Of a stretch of DNA of 64,000 nucleotides, positions 29,969-38,900 are shown piece by piece. The DNA lies in assembly GCF_001552275.1 (NCBI RefSeq), contig NZ_BCQW01000004.1:62001-126000 (forward strand), given 5' to 3'. A program made the translations under genes and the position numbers. Within the stretch, counting starts at the first letter, position 1. Each line of letters begins with the position of its first letter. The notes beneath the pieces were generated by a model, which saw only the letters and a list, made by a program, of their open reading frames with translations, made no database searches and was not told where the DNA came from. Source of the stretch: Amphibacillus sediminis NBRC 103570. Lineage in GTDB: Bacteria > Bacillota > Bacilli > Bacillales > Amphibacillaceae.

Positions 29969-30463
29969 ATGAAAAGAGCGTACAAAACAAGTAAAAAAAA
30001 GAGAACTAACTACATTTATTACACCGCTGAAGGAACAAAGATTGTGATTACCCCAGGCGAAGATGGAGTCACCGAAGCTGATATCGAGCTTTTACATACT
30101 ATGGATGATGACGAAGTGGACGAGCAGCGCCGCTATGATTACAGAGTTACAACTCATTTAGATGCCTATCATGATGGTGAAAATGAATTGGCAAATGACC
30201 GCAATAAGTATCTTGCGGATGATACTGCGAATCCCGAACATCTTATGCTCCAAGTTGAAGATGAAACTGAGTATCAAGATATGCTGGACAAGTTAACTAA
30301 GGCAATGGAATGTCTTTTACCACAACAAAAAGAACTCTTCAAAAAAGTGTACCTTGAGAAACGATCCAACACTGATATTGCAGCAGAAGAAGGTGTTACA
30401 GAAGCGGCTATTCGCGGTCGCCTTAAAAAGCTTCAAGAAAGACTTAGAAAAATTCTATCCTAA
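29969..30463 (+). CDS. Sigma-70 region 4-like phage protein
   Basis: A 164-residue protein. The C-terminal ~65 residues form a sigma region 4 helix-turn-helix: LLPQQKELFKKVYLE, then SNTDIAAEEGVTEAAIRGRLKKLQ. The N-terminal part has no region 2, so it is not a complete sigma factor, but it could act as a regulator or partial sigma. Site AAAGGAG precedes the ATG. Similar proteins often sit at the start of Firmicutes mobile-element early regions. Confidence 0.75.
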   Translation: MKRAYKTSKKKRTNYIYYTAEGTKIVITPGEDGVTEADIELLHTMDDDEVDEQRRYDYRVTTHLDAYHDGENELANDRNKYLADDTANPEHLMLQVEDETEYQDMLDKLTKAMECLLPQQKELFKKVYLEKRSNTDIAAEEGVTEAAIRGRLKKLQERLRKILS

Positions 30464-30510
30464 TTGGGTTCGCAAGGACCCATTATAAAAATTCTTTTCT
30501 CTAAAGGGGG

Positions 30511-30565
30511 TTCGAAAGAACTCTCTTTTTCGCTTATCGGTGAGGGGCAGATAAATCGCCCCCGG
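30511..30565 (+). repeat. Copy 1 of a 55-base duplicated early-region element
   Basis: Shares AGGGGGTTCGAA, CTCTTTTT, GCTTAT, TGAGGG and ATCGC in the same order and spacing with 34719-34774. Both copies lie just upstream of an early gene. Confidence 0.6.
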
Positions 30566-30579
30566 AAAGGAGATGGAAT

Positions 30580-30825
30580 ATGAGCCTTAAACACAAAGTT
30601 ACTATCAATGTGGCAAGGCCCGGTGGCGTAAGAAGTCCAGTAATTCAAAGCAGTCGGAAGACAATCCGAACGAGAATGCTTGATTTCCTATTCGGAAAGA
30701 AAGTCAGTCTGCTAGTAATTACTCCCGGCGACTCAGTTGAGACGGTAGAAATTAAGGAAATCAAGGAAGGAGGTGTGGGACATGAGCAGGGTCAAGCTTC
30801 TACTCGATGTGGTGTCAGATCTTAG
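30580..30825 (+). CDS. Small early phage protein of unknown function
   Basis: An 81-residue, basic N-terminal protein. It starts after a strong AAAGGAG site. MSLKHKVTINVARP and SLLVITPGDSVETVEI look like beta strands; no family is recognised. Its last ~44 bases overlap the next gene, which suggests coupled translation. Confidence 0.55.
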   Translation: MSLKHKVTINVARPGGVRSPVIQSSRKTIRTRMLDFLFGKKVSLLVITPGDSVETVEIKEIKEGGVGHEQGQASTRCGVRS

Positions 30826-31099
30826 ATCGCTAGCGGATAGCGTTCAGGCTGTAGCTGATGCAATAGCAAGTAATGGGCCTGATGAGATTACAAAGCCAGA
30901 GCAACCAAAGCCTGAAAAACAATCTGAAGAAAAGCAGATCACCTTAGAAGAAGTAAGGGCGGTACTTGCGGAAAAAAGCCATGACGGATTTACAACTGAA
31001 GTAAGAGCACTTCTAGAAAAGTATGGTGCATCAAAACTCAGCCAGATTGATCCAAGCAAGTATGCTGCACTTCTTGCCGATGCGGAGGGATTGAAATGA
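30782..31099 (+). CDS. Hypothetical phage protein, linked to DUF2800
   Basis: A 105-residue protein with two helical segments: residues 1-25 (SRVKLLLDVVSDLRSLADSV) and 45-100 (LEEVRAVLAEKS ... ALLEKYGASKLSQIDPSKYAALL), joined by a charged linker rich in Pro, Glu and Lys. The second part resembles the helix-rich ends of phage replication accessory proteins such as those near rRNA biogenesis protein-like genes, but I cannot name a family. GAAGGAGGT precedes the ATG at 30782. It overlaps the DUF2800 gene by four bases. Confidence 0.6.
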   Translation: MSRVKLLLDVVSDLRSLADSVQAVADAIASNGPDEITKPEQPKPEKQSEEKQITLEEVRAVLAEKSHDGFTTEVRALLEKYGASKLSQIDPSKYAALLADAEGLK

Positions 31100-32223
31100 G
31101 TAAACATGCAATTCTCTCTGCATCTGGAGCCCATCGCTGGATGAACTGTACACCATCAGCGAGGTTGGAGCTGGAGTTTGACGACAACAGCGGTGAAGCT
31201 GCGGCTAAAGGCACTGCTGCCCATGCGTTAAGTGAACACAAACTCCGCAAGGCGCTTAAGATGAGATCAAAAAAGCCGGTTTCTCCATATGACTCAGATG
31301 AGATGGACAATTACACCGATGATTACGTGGAGTATGTACTTGAAGTAATTGAGCAAGCCAAGCAGGCCTGTAGTGATCCCTTGATCTTGATAGAACAGCG
31401 GCTTGATTTTTCAAAGTATGTGCCTGATGGCTTTGGGACCGGGGATTGTGTAATTATCGCTGACGGAACTCTTCACATTATTGATTTTAAGTATGGTCAG
31501 GGTGTCTTAGTCAGCGCAGAGGACAATCCTCAAATGAAACTATATGCCCTTGGTGCACTGGATCTCTTTGATGGTATTTATGACATCGAGATGGTTTCAA
31601 TGACAATCTATCAGCCCCGTCGTGAAAATGTCAGCACGTCCACAGTCTCAAAAGAAAGCTTGTATCAGTGGGCTGAAGAAGTTTTGAAGCCTAAAGCTGA
31701 ACTGGCCTTCGCTGGTGACGGAAACTACTGCCCTGGAGAATGGTGTCAATTTTGTCGAGCAGCAGTGAAATGTAGAGCAAGAGCAGAAGCAAAAATGAAA
31801 CTGGCTACATTTGAGTTTGCGCTACCGCCACTTTTATCAGATGAAGAAATTGCCGGGATTCTATCTTCTATCGGTGATCTCACCAGCTGGGCAAATGAGA
31901 TTATAGCCTATGCGACAGATGCAGCAGTTAATCATGGAAAGAAGTGGCCCGGCTTTAAAGTAGTCGAAGGCCGTTCCAACCGTAAATACAAAGATGAAGA
32001 AGCGGTCGCAGAAGCAGCAAAGAATGCAGGTTATCGTGACATATACAAGCAAAGTCTCATCACCATTACTGAAATGGAAAAATTGATGGGCAAGACAAAA
32101 TTTAATGAAGTCCTTGGAGGACTAGTTATAAAGCCACCAGGTAAACCAACGCTAGTACCAGTTTCAGACAAGCGTCCTGAAATGAACACATCATCAGCAA
32201 AAAATGATTTTATGGAGGTATAA
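31096..32223 (+). CDS. DUF2800 protein, RecB/Cas4-like nuclease fold
   Basis: A 375-residue phage protein. The start ASGAHRWMNCTPSARLE, the box KGTAAHALSEH near 35, and IIDFKYGQGVLV near 130 (the D...DxK core of a PD-(D/E)XK nuclease) support a Cas4/RecB-type exonuclease. Cysteines near 215-230 (CPGEWCQFCRAAVKC) are placed like the iron-sulfur cluster of Cas4. It is the first of a four-gene replication block with DUF2815 and a DNA polymerase, and probably serves in recombination or end processing. Confidence 0.82.
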   Translation: MSKHAILSASGAHRWMNCTPSARLELEFDDNSGEAAAKGTAAHALSEHKLRKALKMRSKKPVSPYDSDEMDNYTDDYVEYVLEVIEQAKQACSDPLILIEQRLDFSKYVPDGFGTGDCVIIADGTLHIIDFKYGQGVLVSAEDNPQMKLYALGALDLFDGIYDIEMVSMTIYQPRRENVSTSTVSKESLYQWAEEVLKPKAELAFAGDGNYCPGEWCQFCRAAVKCRARAEAKMKLATFEFALPPLLSDEEIAGILSSIGDLTSWANEIIAYATDAAVNHGKKWPGFKVVEGRSNRKYKDEEAVAEAAKNAGYRDIYKQSLITITEMEKLMGKTKFNEVLGGLVIKPPGKPTLVPVSDKRPEMNTSSAKNDFMEV

Positions 32224-32227
32224 AACT

Positions 32228-32788
32228 ATGTCAAAAATAGCAAAAAGAATGAACCCAACGAAAGTAATCACAGGAGTGGTACGACTCTCTTATGCCAATG
32301 TCTGGGAACCTAAATCCATCAATGGCGGTGCTGAAAAATACAGTGTGAGCCTGATTATCCCTAAGAGCGATACTAAAACCTTAAGTGCTATCAACGAAGC
32401 GGTTAATGCTGCTATTGAGGAAGGCAAAGGTAAATTTGGTGGCAAGATTCCCAATAAAGCAGTTCTCAAGCTCCCTCTGCGTGATGGCGACATTGATCGT
32501 CCGGATGATGAGGCTTATGCCAACAGCTATTTTATCAATGCCAACAGCAATACTGCTCCACAAATTGTAGACAGAAACGTCAATCCAATCCTTGATCGTT
32601 CAGAAGTGTACTCCGGTGTCTATGCAAGAGTGAGTATCAACTTCTATGCCTTTAACTCCAATGGAAATAAGGGTATAGCGTGTGGCCTTGGAAACATTCA
32701 AAAAATCCGCGATGGTGAGCCTTTAGGCGGTAGAACCAATGCAGCTGATGACTTTGCCACTGACGTGGATGACGACTTTTTATCATGA
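32228..32788 (+). CDS. DUF2815 protein, probable single-strand DNA-binding protein
   Basis: A 186-residue phage protein of the DUF2815 family, which is thought to have an OB-type fold like phage single-strand binding proteins. TGVVRLSYANVWEPK begins the domain and the acidic tail (DDFATDVDDDFLS) is typical of SSB proteins that recruit partners. The start at 32228 follows GGAGG; a frame opening at 32204 is less likely. It overlaps the polymerase gene by four bases. Confidence 0.8.
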   Translation: MSKIAKRMNPTKVITGVVRLSYANVWEPKSINGGAEKYSVSLIIPKSDTKTLSAINEAVNAAIEEGKGKFGGKIPNKAVLKLPLRDGDIDRPDDEAYANSYFINANSNTAPQIVDRNVNPILDRSEVYSGVYARVSINFYAFNSNGNKGIACGLGNIQKIRDGEPLGGRTNAADDFATDVDDDFLS

Positions 32789-34719
32789 GAACCCTCAGCA
32801 TAGATATAGAAACATATAGTAGCGTAGACCTCGCCAAAAGCGGGGTCTATCGTTACGCTGAAGCACCGGATTTTGAAATCCTACTTTTTGGCTACAGTGT
32901 GGATGCTGGTCCTGTACAGGTAGTTGACTTGGCGTGTGGTGAGGCCATCCCACAAGAAATACAGAATGCAATTTTAGATAGTAAGGTTATAAAGTGGGCA
33001 TTTAATGCTCAATTTGAACGAATCTGCTTGTCTCGTCATTTTGGTGTCTGGCTTGAGCCTGCTACATGGCGTTGTACGATGGTATGGTCTGCCTACCTAG
33101 GACTTCCTCTATCTCTGGAAGGGGCAGCAATCGTAACAGGAGCAGATAAGAAAAAGCTGACTGAGGGTAAGGAGCCCATCCGATATTTCTCTGTTCCATG
33201 CAAAGCGACTCAGTCTAATGGAGGCCGAACTCGCAATCTACCGGAGCATGCTTTAGAAAAGTGGGAGAGTTTCAAAGCATATAACCTTCGAGATGTTGAA
33301 GCTGAACTTTCCATACAGGCAAAGCTTCATAAGTTCCCTATGCCAGAAGAGGAGTGGCAGAACTATATTCTAGACCAGCAGATTAATGATCGAGGTATTC
33401 AATTGGATTTAGAATTGGTAAGGCAGGCTATCCAGTGTGATGAACAAACCCGAGAGGAATTCACAAGCCGACTAAAAGAGCTTACTAAACTTGAAAATCC
33501 AAACTCAGTGACCCAGATGAAAACCTGGCTATCGGAAAGTGGTCTGGAAACGGATAGTCTTGATAAGGCGTCAGTTAAGGCACTATTAAAGGAAGCTCCA
33601 GATCACCTGAGTGAAGTGCTGGAATTGAGGCAACTACTAGCCAAGTCCAGTGTAAAGAAATACACCGCTATGGAAAATGCAGTATGTGCAGATGAAAGAG
33701 CACGTGGTCTATTGCAGTTTTATGGTGCCAATCGAACCGGCAGATTTGCAGGGAGGCTTATACAAGTTCAAAATCTTCCGCAGAACCATTTGCCGGATCT
33801 GGAGCAGGCGCGAAGGTTAGTTAGAGGTGGTCATTTTGAGGCCTTGGAATTATTGTACGATTCTGTTCCAGGAGTTTTGTCCGAGTTAATCCGTACTGCC
33901 TTTGTTCCAAAGAAAGGATATAAGTTTATTGTTGCTGATTTTAGTGCAATTGAAGCTAGAGTGATTGCCTGGCTCGCAGGCGAGACATGGAGAAATGAGG
34001 TATTCGCTACCCATGGCAAGATTTACGAAGCATCCGCTTCCCAGATGTTTAGGGTCCCCTTGGAAGAAGTCACAAAAGGTAGTCCACTCAGACAAAAAGG
34101 AAAAATTGCGGAGTTGGCCTTGGGGTATGGTGGATCAGTTGGTGCGTTAAAAGCAATGGGAGCACTTGATATGGGTCTTACCGAAGAAGAATTAAAACCT
34201 TTGGTCTATGCATGGCGAAATGCGAATCCAAACATTGTTAGGCTTTGGTGGGATGTCGATAGAGCAGTTAAAAAAGCTGTAAAAGAAAGATGCGGAACAG
34301 AAACTCAGCGTATCCGATTTGAATATCGTAGTGGAATGCTGTTGATATGGCTGCCATCCGGGAGACAGCTTACCTATGTCAAACCAAGGATGGGGATTAA
34401 CAGATTCGGCAGTGAAGCAGTGACGTATGAAGGCGTTGGTGCCACAAAGAAGTGGGAGCGTATTGAAAGCTATGGTCCGAAGTTTGTTGAGAACATCGTG
34501 CAGGCCATTTCAAGAGATCTTCTTTGCTATGCCATGAGAAAGCTTAATGAAAAAGGTTTTGATATTGTAATGCATGTCCATGATGAGGTAGTTTTAGAGG
34601 TTCCTTTAGAAGTATCTGTTCCAGATATATGTGCTCTTATGGGACAGACACCACCTTGGGCTCAGGGGCTTTTGCTTCGTGCTGATGGGTTTGAATGTGA
34701 TTTTTATAAAAAAGATTAA
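32785..34719 (+). CDS. Phage family A DNA polymerase
   Basis: A 644-residue replicative polymerase. The N-terminal part is a DEDD 3'-5' exonuclease starting with LSIDIETYS. Polymerase motif A DFSAIEARVIAW is near residue 385, the O-helix region with RQKGKIAELALGYGG near 435, and motif C HVHDEVVLEV near 598. All expected catalytic acids are present, so it should be active. It overlaps the gene before it and is followed by a terminator-like repeat. Confidence 0.93.
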   Translation: MRTLSIDIETYSSVDLAKSGVYRYAEAPDFEILLFGYSVDAGPVQVVDLACGEAIPQEIQNAILDSKVIKWAFNAQFERICLSRHFGVWLEPATWRCTMVWSAYLGLPLSLEGAAIVTGADKKKLTEGKEPIRYFSVPCKATQSNGGRTRNLPEHALEKWESFKAYNLRDVEAELSIQAKLHKFPMPEEEWQNYILDQQINDRGIQLDLELVRQAIQCDEQTREEFTSRLKELTKLENPNSVTQMKTWLSESGLETDSLDKASVKALLKEAPDHLSEVLELRQLLAKSSVKKYTAMENAVCADERARGLLQFYGANRTGRFAGRLIQVQNLPQNHLPDLEQARRLVRGGHFEALELLYDSVPGVLSELIRTAFVPKKGYKFIVADFSAIEARVIAWLAGETWRNEVFATHGKIYEASASQMFRVPLEEVTKGSPLRQKGKIAELALGYGGSVGALKAMGALDMGLTEEELKPLVYAWRNANPNIVRLWWDVDRAVKKAVKERCGTETQRIRFEYRSGMLLIWLPSGRQLTYVKPRMGINRFGSEAVTYEGVGATKKWERIESYGPKFVENIVQAISRDLLCYAMRKLNEKGFDIVMHVHDEVVLEVPLEVSVPDICALMGQTPPWAQGLLLRADGFECDFYKKD

Positions 34720-34774
34720 TTTGAGGGGGTTCGAAGCCTCCTCTTTTTTTGCTTATAGCTGAGGGCATGTTTTA
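34719..34774 (+). repeat. Copy 2 of the duplicated early-region element, with terminator
   Basis: Here the conserved block forms a clear hairpin: GAGGGGG and CCTCCTC around TTCGAAG, followed by seven T. It therefore ends the polymerase transcript. The right half, GCTTATAGCTGAGGG, is also shared with copy 1. Confidence 0.7.
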
Positions 34775-34805
34775 TCGCTCTACAACTATATGCTGGAGGT
34801 TCGAT

Positions 34806-35597
34806 ATGAACAAATTAACTATTTTCAACTACGAGGGCAACAATGTCAGAACAATTTTAAAGGAAGGTAGTCCTTGGTGGGTACTTAAGGATGTCTGTGC
34901 TGTACTCGGTATCTCAAAATATCGAGATGCGGCAGAAAGATTAGATGCCGATGAAAGGGAGCCGGTAAGAGTGGACACCCCTGGTGGTCCGCAGGAAATG
35001 ACATGTATCAATGAAAGTGGACTATACAATTTAATTCTTCGCTCTGACAAGCCAGGGGCTAAAAAGTTCAAGCGCTGGGTAACTCATGAGGTTCTTCCTT
35101 CAATCAGAAGGCATGGACTTTATGCTACAGATGAGTTGCTTGCTAATCCAGACTTTTTAATTAAAGCATTGCAGGAACTTAAAGCTGCAAGAGCCAAAAA
35201 TGCCGAGCTAACAACTACGATTAGTATTCAGGAACAGCAGATTGCAGAAATGAAACCAAAAGCCAGTTATTACGATGTGGTGCTTAATTGCAAGGATGCG
35301 GTGTCTATCACAACAATCGCCAAGGATTATGGAAAGTCTGGTCGCTGGTTCAATGAATATCTACATGATCTTGGCGTTCAGTTCCGTCAAGGGAAAATCT
35401 GGCTCTTATATCAAAAGTATGCCCAACATGGATATACAACAACAAAAACCCATACGTACCCTGGAAAGGATGGAACGATACATTCAAAGGTTCATACCTA
35501 TTGGACTCAGAAAGGACGCTTGTTTATTTATGAGCTTCTAAAGGATCATGGCATTTTACCACTGATTGAACAAGAGTCTGAATTCGAGGGGATGTAG
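34806..35597 (+). CDS. Phage antirepressor, BRO-N plus KilA-C
   Basis: A 263-residue regulator. The BRO-N domain occupies about 5-105 (WWVLKDVCAVLGISKYRD, INESGLYNLILRSDKP, RWVTHEVLPSIRRHG). A short coiled linker leads to a KilA-C domain (about 145-255; TTIAKDYGKSGRWFNEYLHD, HTYWTQKGRLFIYELL). Such proteins counteract prophage repressors. The start at 34806 has GGAGG upstream; the frame opens earlier at 34749 within the repeat element. Confidence 0.9.
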   Translation: MNKLTIFNYEGNNVRTILKEGSPWWVLKDVCAVLGISKYRDAAERLDADEREPVRVDTPGGPQEMTCINESGLYNLILRSDKPGAKKFKRWVTHEVLPSIRRHGLYATDELLANPDFLIKALQELKAARAKNAELTTTISIQEQQIAEMKPKASYYDVVLNCKDAVSITTIAKDYGKSGRWFNEYLHDLGVQFRQGKIWLLYQKYAQHGYTTTKTHTYPGKDGTIHSKVHTYWTQKGRLFIYELLKDHGILPLIEQESEFEGM

Positions 35598-35599
35598 TT

Positions 35600-36019
35600 A
35601 TGGATAGATATAACGCCGATAGCTATCCAGATCCAACTGCAGCAGAAGCCTTGGAAAATGTCATGCGTGAAGAAAAAGTAAAATGCTACAAACCTTGTGT
35701 CTTTATTTGTTCACCTTTTGCTGGGGATACAGAAAAAAATCTGAAGAAGGCCAGAAAATATCTGAAGTTTGCAGTGGAGCAAGGAACTATTCCTTTTGCT
35801 CCTCATCTGCTATACCCTCAAGTTCTAGATGATAGCGATCCAGAACAAAGAAAACTAGGACTATTCTTTGGAATGGTTTGGCTTAGAAAGTGCGAGGAAC
35901 TGTGGGTATTTGGTCGCAACATCTCAAAAGGAATGCAAGCAGAAATAGATAAAGCATCGAAGCATCGTATTCCTATTCGGTATTTTACCGAAAACTGCAG
36001 GGAGGTGCAGAAGATATGA
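35600..36019 (+). CDS. DUF7768/DUF4406-type deoxyribosyltransferase-like protein
   Basis: A 139-residue protein related to nucleoside 2-deoxyribosyltransferases: VFICSPFAGDTEKN at residues ~35-48 and WLRKCEELWVFG near 97 match the nucleotide-binding fold. The usual role would be on nucleotides or their derivatives, but the phage function is unknown. It overlaps the primase gene by four bases. Confidence 0.72.
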   Translation: MDRYNADSYPDPTAAEALENVMREEKVKCYKPCVFICSPFAGDTEKNLKKARKYLKFAVEQGTIPFAPHLLYPQVLDDSDPEQRKLGLFFGMVWLRKCEELWVFGRNISKGMQAEIDKASKHRIPIRYFTENCREVQKI

Positions 36020-38361
36020 AGATAGCGGTTGGTAACAGCCGAATGGATAAAAAGTGGAAGAACAAAGACATCACATGGGAGGACTTCATCTCCCGAGTTA
36101 AATCTACTATACGAACAACAGAAACAGTATCTGAATTCCGAAAAATGAGTCGCGCTCAGCAGGACTCAATAAAAGACGTCGGTGGATTTGTGGGAGGAGC
36201 TCTTCGTGAAGGAAAGCGCAGAAATGGTTATGTCCTCTCCCGCTCCCTTCTGACATTAGATATGGATTATGCCAAACCGAGGATTTGGGATCAAATTGAA
36301 GCATTACATGATTTCAAATGCTGCATCTATTCAACCCATAAACATACACCAGATGCACCGCGATTAAGACTTATCATTCCAATTAAAAGAGAAGTAACAG
36401 AGGATGAATACCCAGCTCTTGGCCGGATGGTTGCAAAGGAGATTGGGATTGATTTATTCGATGATACCACTTATGAGCCATCTAGGTTAATGTATTGGCC
36501 ATCCACACCGTCTGATGGAGAATTTGTCTTTAAAGAAAAGGATGGAGAGCTTTTAGATCCTGATGTTTATCTTTCCAAATATGCAGATTGGCGGGATACA
36601 TCCATGTGGCCTGTATCCACAAGACAATCAGAGGTTGTACAAAGGAAAATCACAAAGCAAGCAGACCCTTTAAGTAAAGAGGGCGTTGTCGGGGCATTTT
36701 GCAGAGCTTATACCATTGAAGAAGCTATTAATACATTCTTGACGGATGTATATGAGTCAAGTGCTATGAATGGTAGGTTTGATTATATCCCTGCAGATTC
36801 TTCTGCGGGCTTGGTAATCTATGACGGTAAATTTGCTTATAGCCATCATGCCACAGATCCAGCATGTGGAATGCTGCTAAACGCTTTTGATCTGGTCCGA
36901 GTGCATAAGTTTCGCGACTTAGATGAAAAGGCGGCAGAAAATACATCACCTAGCAAACTACCTTCGTTTAAAGCTATGACTGATTTAACTTTAGAGGATG
37001 AACGGGTAAAAGAGCAGTTTGCAGAAGAACGAAAGGCTCAGGCTGAAAAAGAGTTTATTGATGAAGATTGGGAAAAGCAGCTGGAGCTTGACAAGACAGG
37101 ATCAGTTAAAAATACCCTTAGAAACTTGATTTTAATACTTGAAAATGATCCAAACCTGAAAAGCATTGTGTTTAATCAGCTATCAGATAGTCTCGAAATA
37201 AAAGGTGATGTTCCTTGGCCGCATCCATCAAAGTTCTGGAGAGATGCAGACGATGCTCAGTTGATTAGTTACATCGACACCCATTACGGAACCTTTTCTG
37301 CAAGAAACTATGATGTGGCGGTAGCAAAGGTAGCTGACGACCGATCTTATCATCCTATTCGTGAGTTTATTGATGCACTCCCTGAATGGGATAAGGTACC
37401 GCGAGTAGATACCCTGCTCATCGATTATCTAGGTGCATCAGATAACTCTTATGTTCGGGCTGTAACAAGAAAAACTTTATGTGCAGCTATCTCTCGTGTG
37501 CTAACTCCTGGTATCAAATTCGATTCCATGTTGGTTCTTAATGGCCCGCAGGGAGTTGGAAAAAGCACTCTCATAGCCAAGTTGGGTGGAGACTGGTTTT
37601 CAGATAGCTTGAACTTATCGGATACCAAGGATAAGACCGCCGCAGAAAAACTTCAAGGTTACTGGATTTTAGAAATTGGAGAACTAGCCGGACTTAAAAA
37701 AGCTGAAGTCGAAACACTTCGAAGTTTCTTGTCTCGCCAAAATGACATTTATCGTGCCAGCTTTGGCAGGAGAGCTACTCCGCACTTAAGACAATGTATC
37801 TTTTTCGGAACCACCAATGCTGAGAAAGGCTATTTGCGGGACACCACAGGAAACCGTCGCTTCTGGCCAGTAAAGACTCCGGGAAATGGCACAAAAAAAT
37901 CTTGGCAGCTAAAGCAGGATGAAATTCTGCAGATATGGGCTGAGGCTCTTACCTATGTAAAGGCTGGAGAGAAATTGTACCTTGATGCTAGCCTTGAAAA
38001 GCTTGCAAAAGAAGAACAGCGAGAAGCTATGGAGTCCGATGAGCGAGAAGGTTTGGTTAGAGAGTACCTTGATATGCTTTTACCTGAGGATTGGGACACC
38101 ATGGATCTATATGAACGTCGAGCCTATATCAACGGGACTGAGTTTGGTGAAAGCCAAAGGGTTGGTGTTTGGAAACGAAAATCGGTTTCTAATATGGAAA
38201 TCTGGTGTGAGTGCTTTGGCAAAGATCGAGCCAATCTCCGAAGAATGGATGGCAATGAGATATCTGCAATTATGGCAAGTATCGGAGGCTGGACTGGACT
38301 CGTGAAAAAAGAACGTATCCCGCTTTATGGACCACAATGGGTTTATGTTCCCAAAACATAA
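36016..38361 (+). CDS. VapE-family primase/helicase
   Basis: A 781-residue replication protein. The N-terminal ~330 residues look like a primase-type domain (SRSLLTLDMDYA, YSTHKHTPDAPRLRLIIP, PSRLMYWPS), and about 440-680 is the VapE P-loop domain with GPQGVGKST near 510-518, WILEIGELAG and FFGTTNAEKGYL. The domain is related to superfamily 3 helicases used at phage origins. The repeat-rich region right after this gene is a good candidate for that origin. It is co-transcribed with the preceding gene. Confidence 0.9.
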   Translation: MKIAVGNSRMDKKWKNKDITWEDFISRVKSTIRTTETVSEFRKMSRAQQDSIKDVGGFVGGALREGKRRNGYVLSRSLLTLDMDYAKPRIWDQIEALHDFKCCIYSTHKHTPDAPRLRLIIPIKREVTEDEYPALGRMVAKEIGIDLFDDTTYEPSRLMYWPSTPSDGEFVFKEKDGELLDPDVYLSKYADWRDTSMWPVSTRQSEVVQRKITKQADPLSKEGVVGAFCRAYTIEEAINTFLTDVYESSAMNGRFDYIPADSSAGLVIYDGKFAYSHHATDPACGMLLNAFDLVRVHKFRDLDEKAAENTSPSKLPSFKAMTDLTLEDERVKEQFAEERKAQAEKEFIDEDWEKQLELDKTGSVKNTLRNLILILENDPNLKSIVFNQLSDSLEIKGDVPWPHPSKFWRDADDAQLISYIDTHYGTFSARNYDVAVAKVADDRSYHPIREFIDALPEWDKVPRVDTLLIDYLGASDNSYVRAVTRKTLCAAISRVLTPGIKFDSMLVLNGPQGVGKSTLIAKLGGDWFSDSLNLSDTKDKTAAEKLQGYWILEIGELAGLKKAEVETLRSFLSRQNDIYRASFGRRATPHLRQCIFFGTTNAEKGYLRDTTGNRRFWPVKTPGNGTKKSWQLKQDEILQIWAEALTYVKAGEKLYLDASLEKLAKEEQREAMESDEREGLVREYLDMLLPEDWDTMDLYERRAYINGTEFGESQRVGVWKRKSVSNMEIWCECFGKDRANLRRMDGNEISAIMASIGGWTGLVKKERIPLYGPQWVYVPKT

Positions 38362-38618
38362 TTTAGTTTGGAACACATGGAACAATTTTTTCTCGGGAAC
38401 AGATTTCACCTGTTCCGGTGAAACAAAAACGGTCTTTTGGTACACCTCATCGGAACAGGCGGCAGCCCCTTGTAAAGTAGGCTACTTTATAACTTATGTT
38501 CCATCGTTCCAAAAATAATTATTAAAAATAATCCTAAAGACAAAAAGAAGAAATTACCTGCAGACGCGTATATACGCGCGTATAGAGACTTTTTGGATTT
38601 ATGGAACATGGAGGCTAT
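38346..38618. repeat. Candidate phage replication origin with GGAACA iterons
   Basis: GGAACA or its complement TGTTCC occurs at 38346, 38370, 38379, 38396, 38411, 38452, 38497 and 38603, with a partial copy at 38505. TAAAGTAG-G-CTACTTTA (38473-38489) is a palindrome. CGCGTATATACGCG (38565-38578) and TATACGCGCGTATA (38571-38584) are overlapping perfect palindromes. An AT-rich tract lies between at about 38511-38557. Iterons, palindromes and an AT-rich region after a primase/helicase gene fit an origin. Confidence 0.6.
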
Positions 38619-38900
38619 ATGAGAGAAAAATGGATTGAACAACAACTGGTAAAAGCAGTAAAAGATATAGGCGGCATTGCACTGAAGATTGCATCACCAG
38701 GTTTTGATGGAATGCCAGACAGATTGATTCTTTTGCCGGATAAAAAAATAGCTTTTGTGGAGGTAAAAGCTCCAGGTAAAACCTTAAGGCCTCTACAAGA
38801 AAAGCGAAAAAGACAGTTAGAATCACTTGGATTTTTGGTATTCTGCCTGGATCACATAGAACAGATTGGAGGGATACTTCATGAAATACAAGCCTCATGA
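38619..38900 (+). CDS. VRR-NUC domain nuclease
   Basis: A 93-residue nuclease, only the VRR-NUC domain. The PD-(D/E)xK core is visible: GMPDR (PD at 33-34) and FVEVK (Glu48, Lys50), then the helix with RPLQEKRKRQLESLG. Standalone phage versions are linked to junction resolution. The start at 38619 has GGAGG upstream. Its end overlaps the helicase gene by 20 bases. Confidence 0.88.
   Translation: MREKWIEQQLVKAVKDIGGIALKIASPGFDGMPDRLILLPDKKIAFVEVKAPGKTLRPLQEKRKRQLESLGFLVFCLDHIEQIGGILHEIQAS

Noticed and set aside
38327-38518. 63-codon plus-strand frame after vapE
   Set aside because: Its repeated W-N-T-W-N pattern comes from the GGAACA iterons; it overlaps the vapE end and has no ribosome site.
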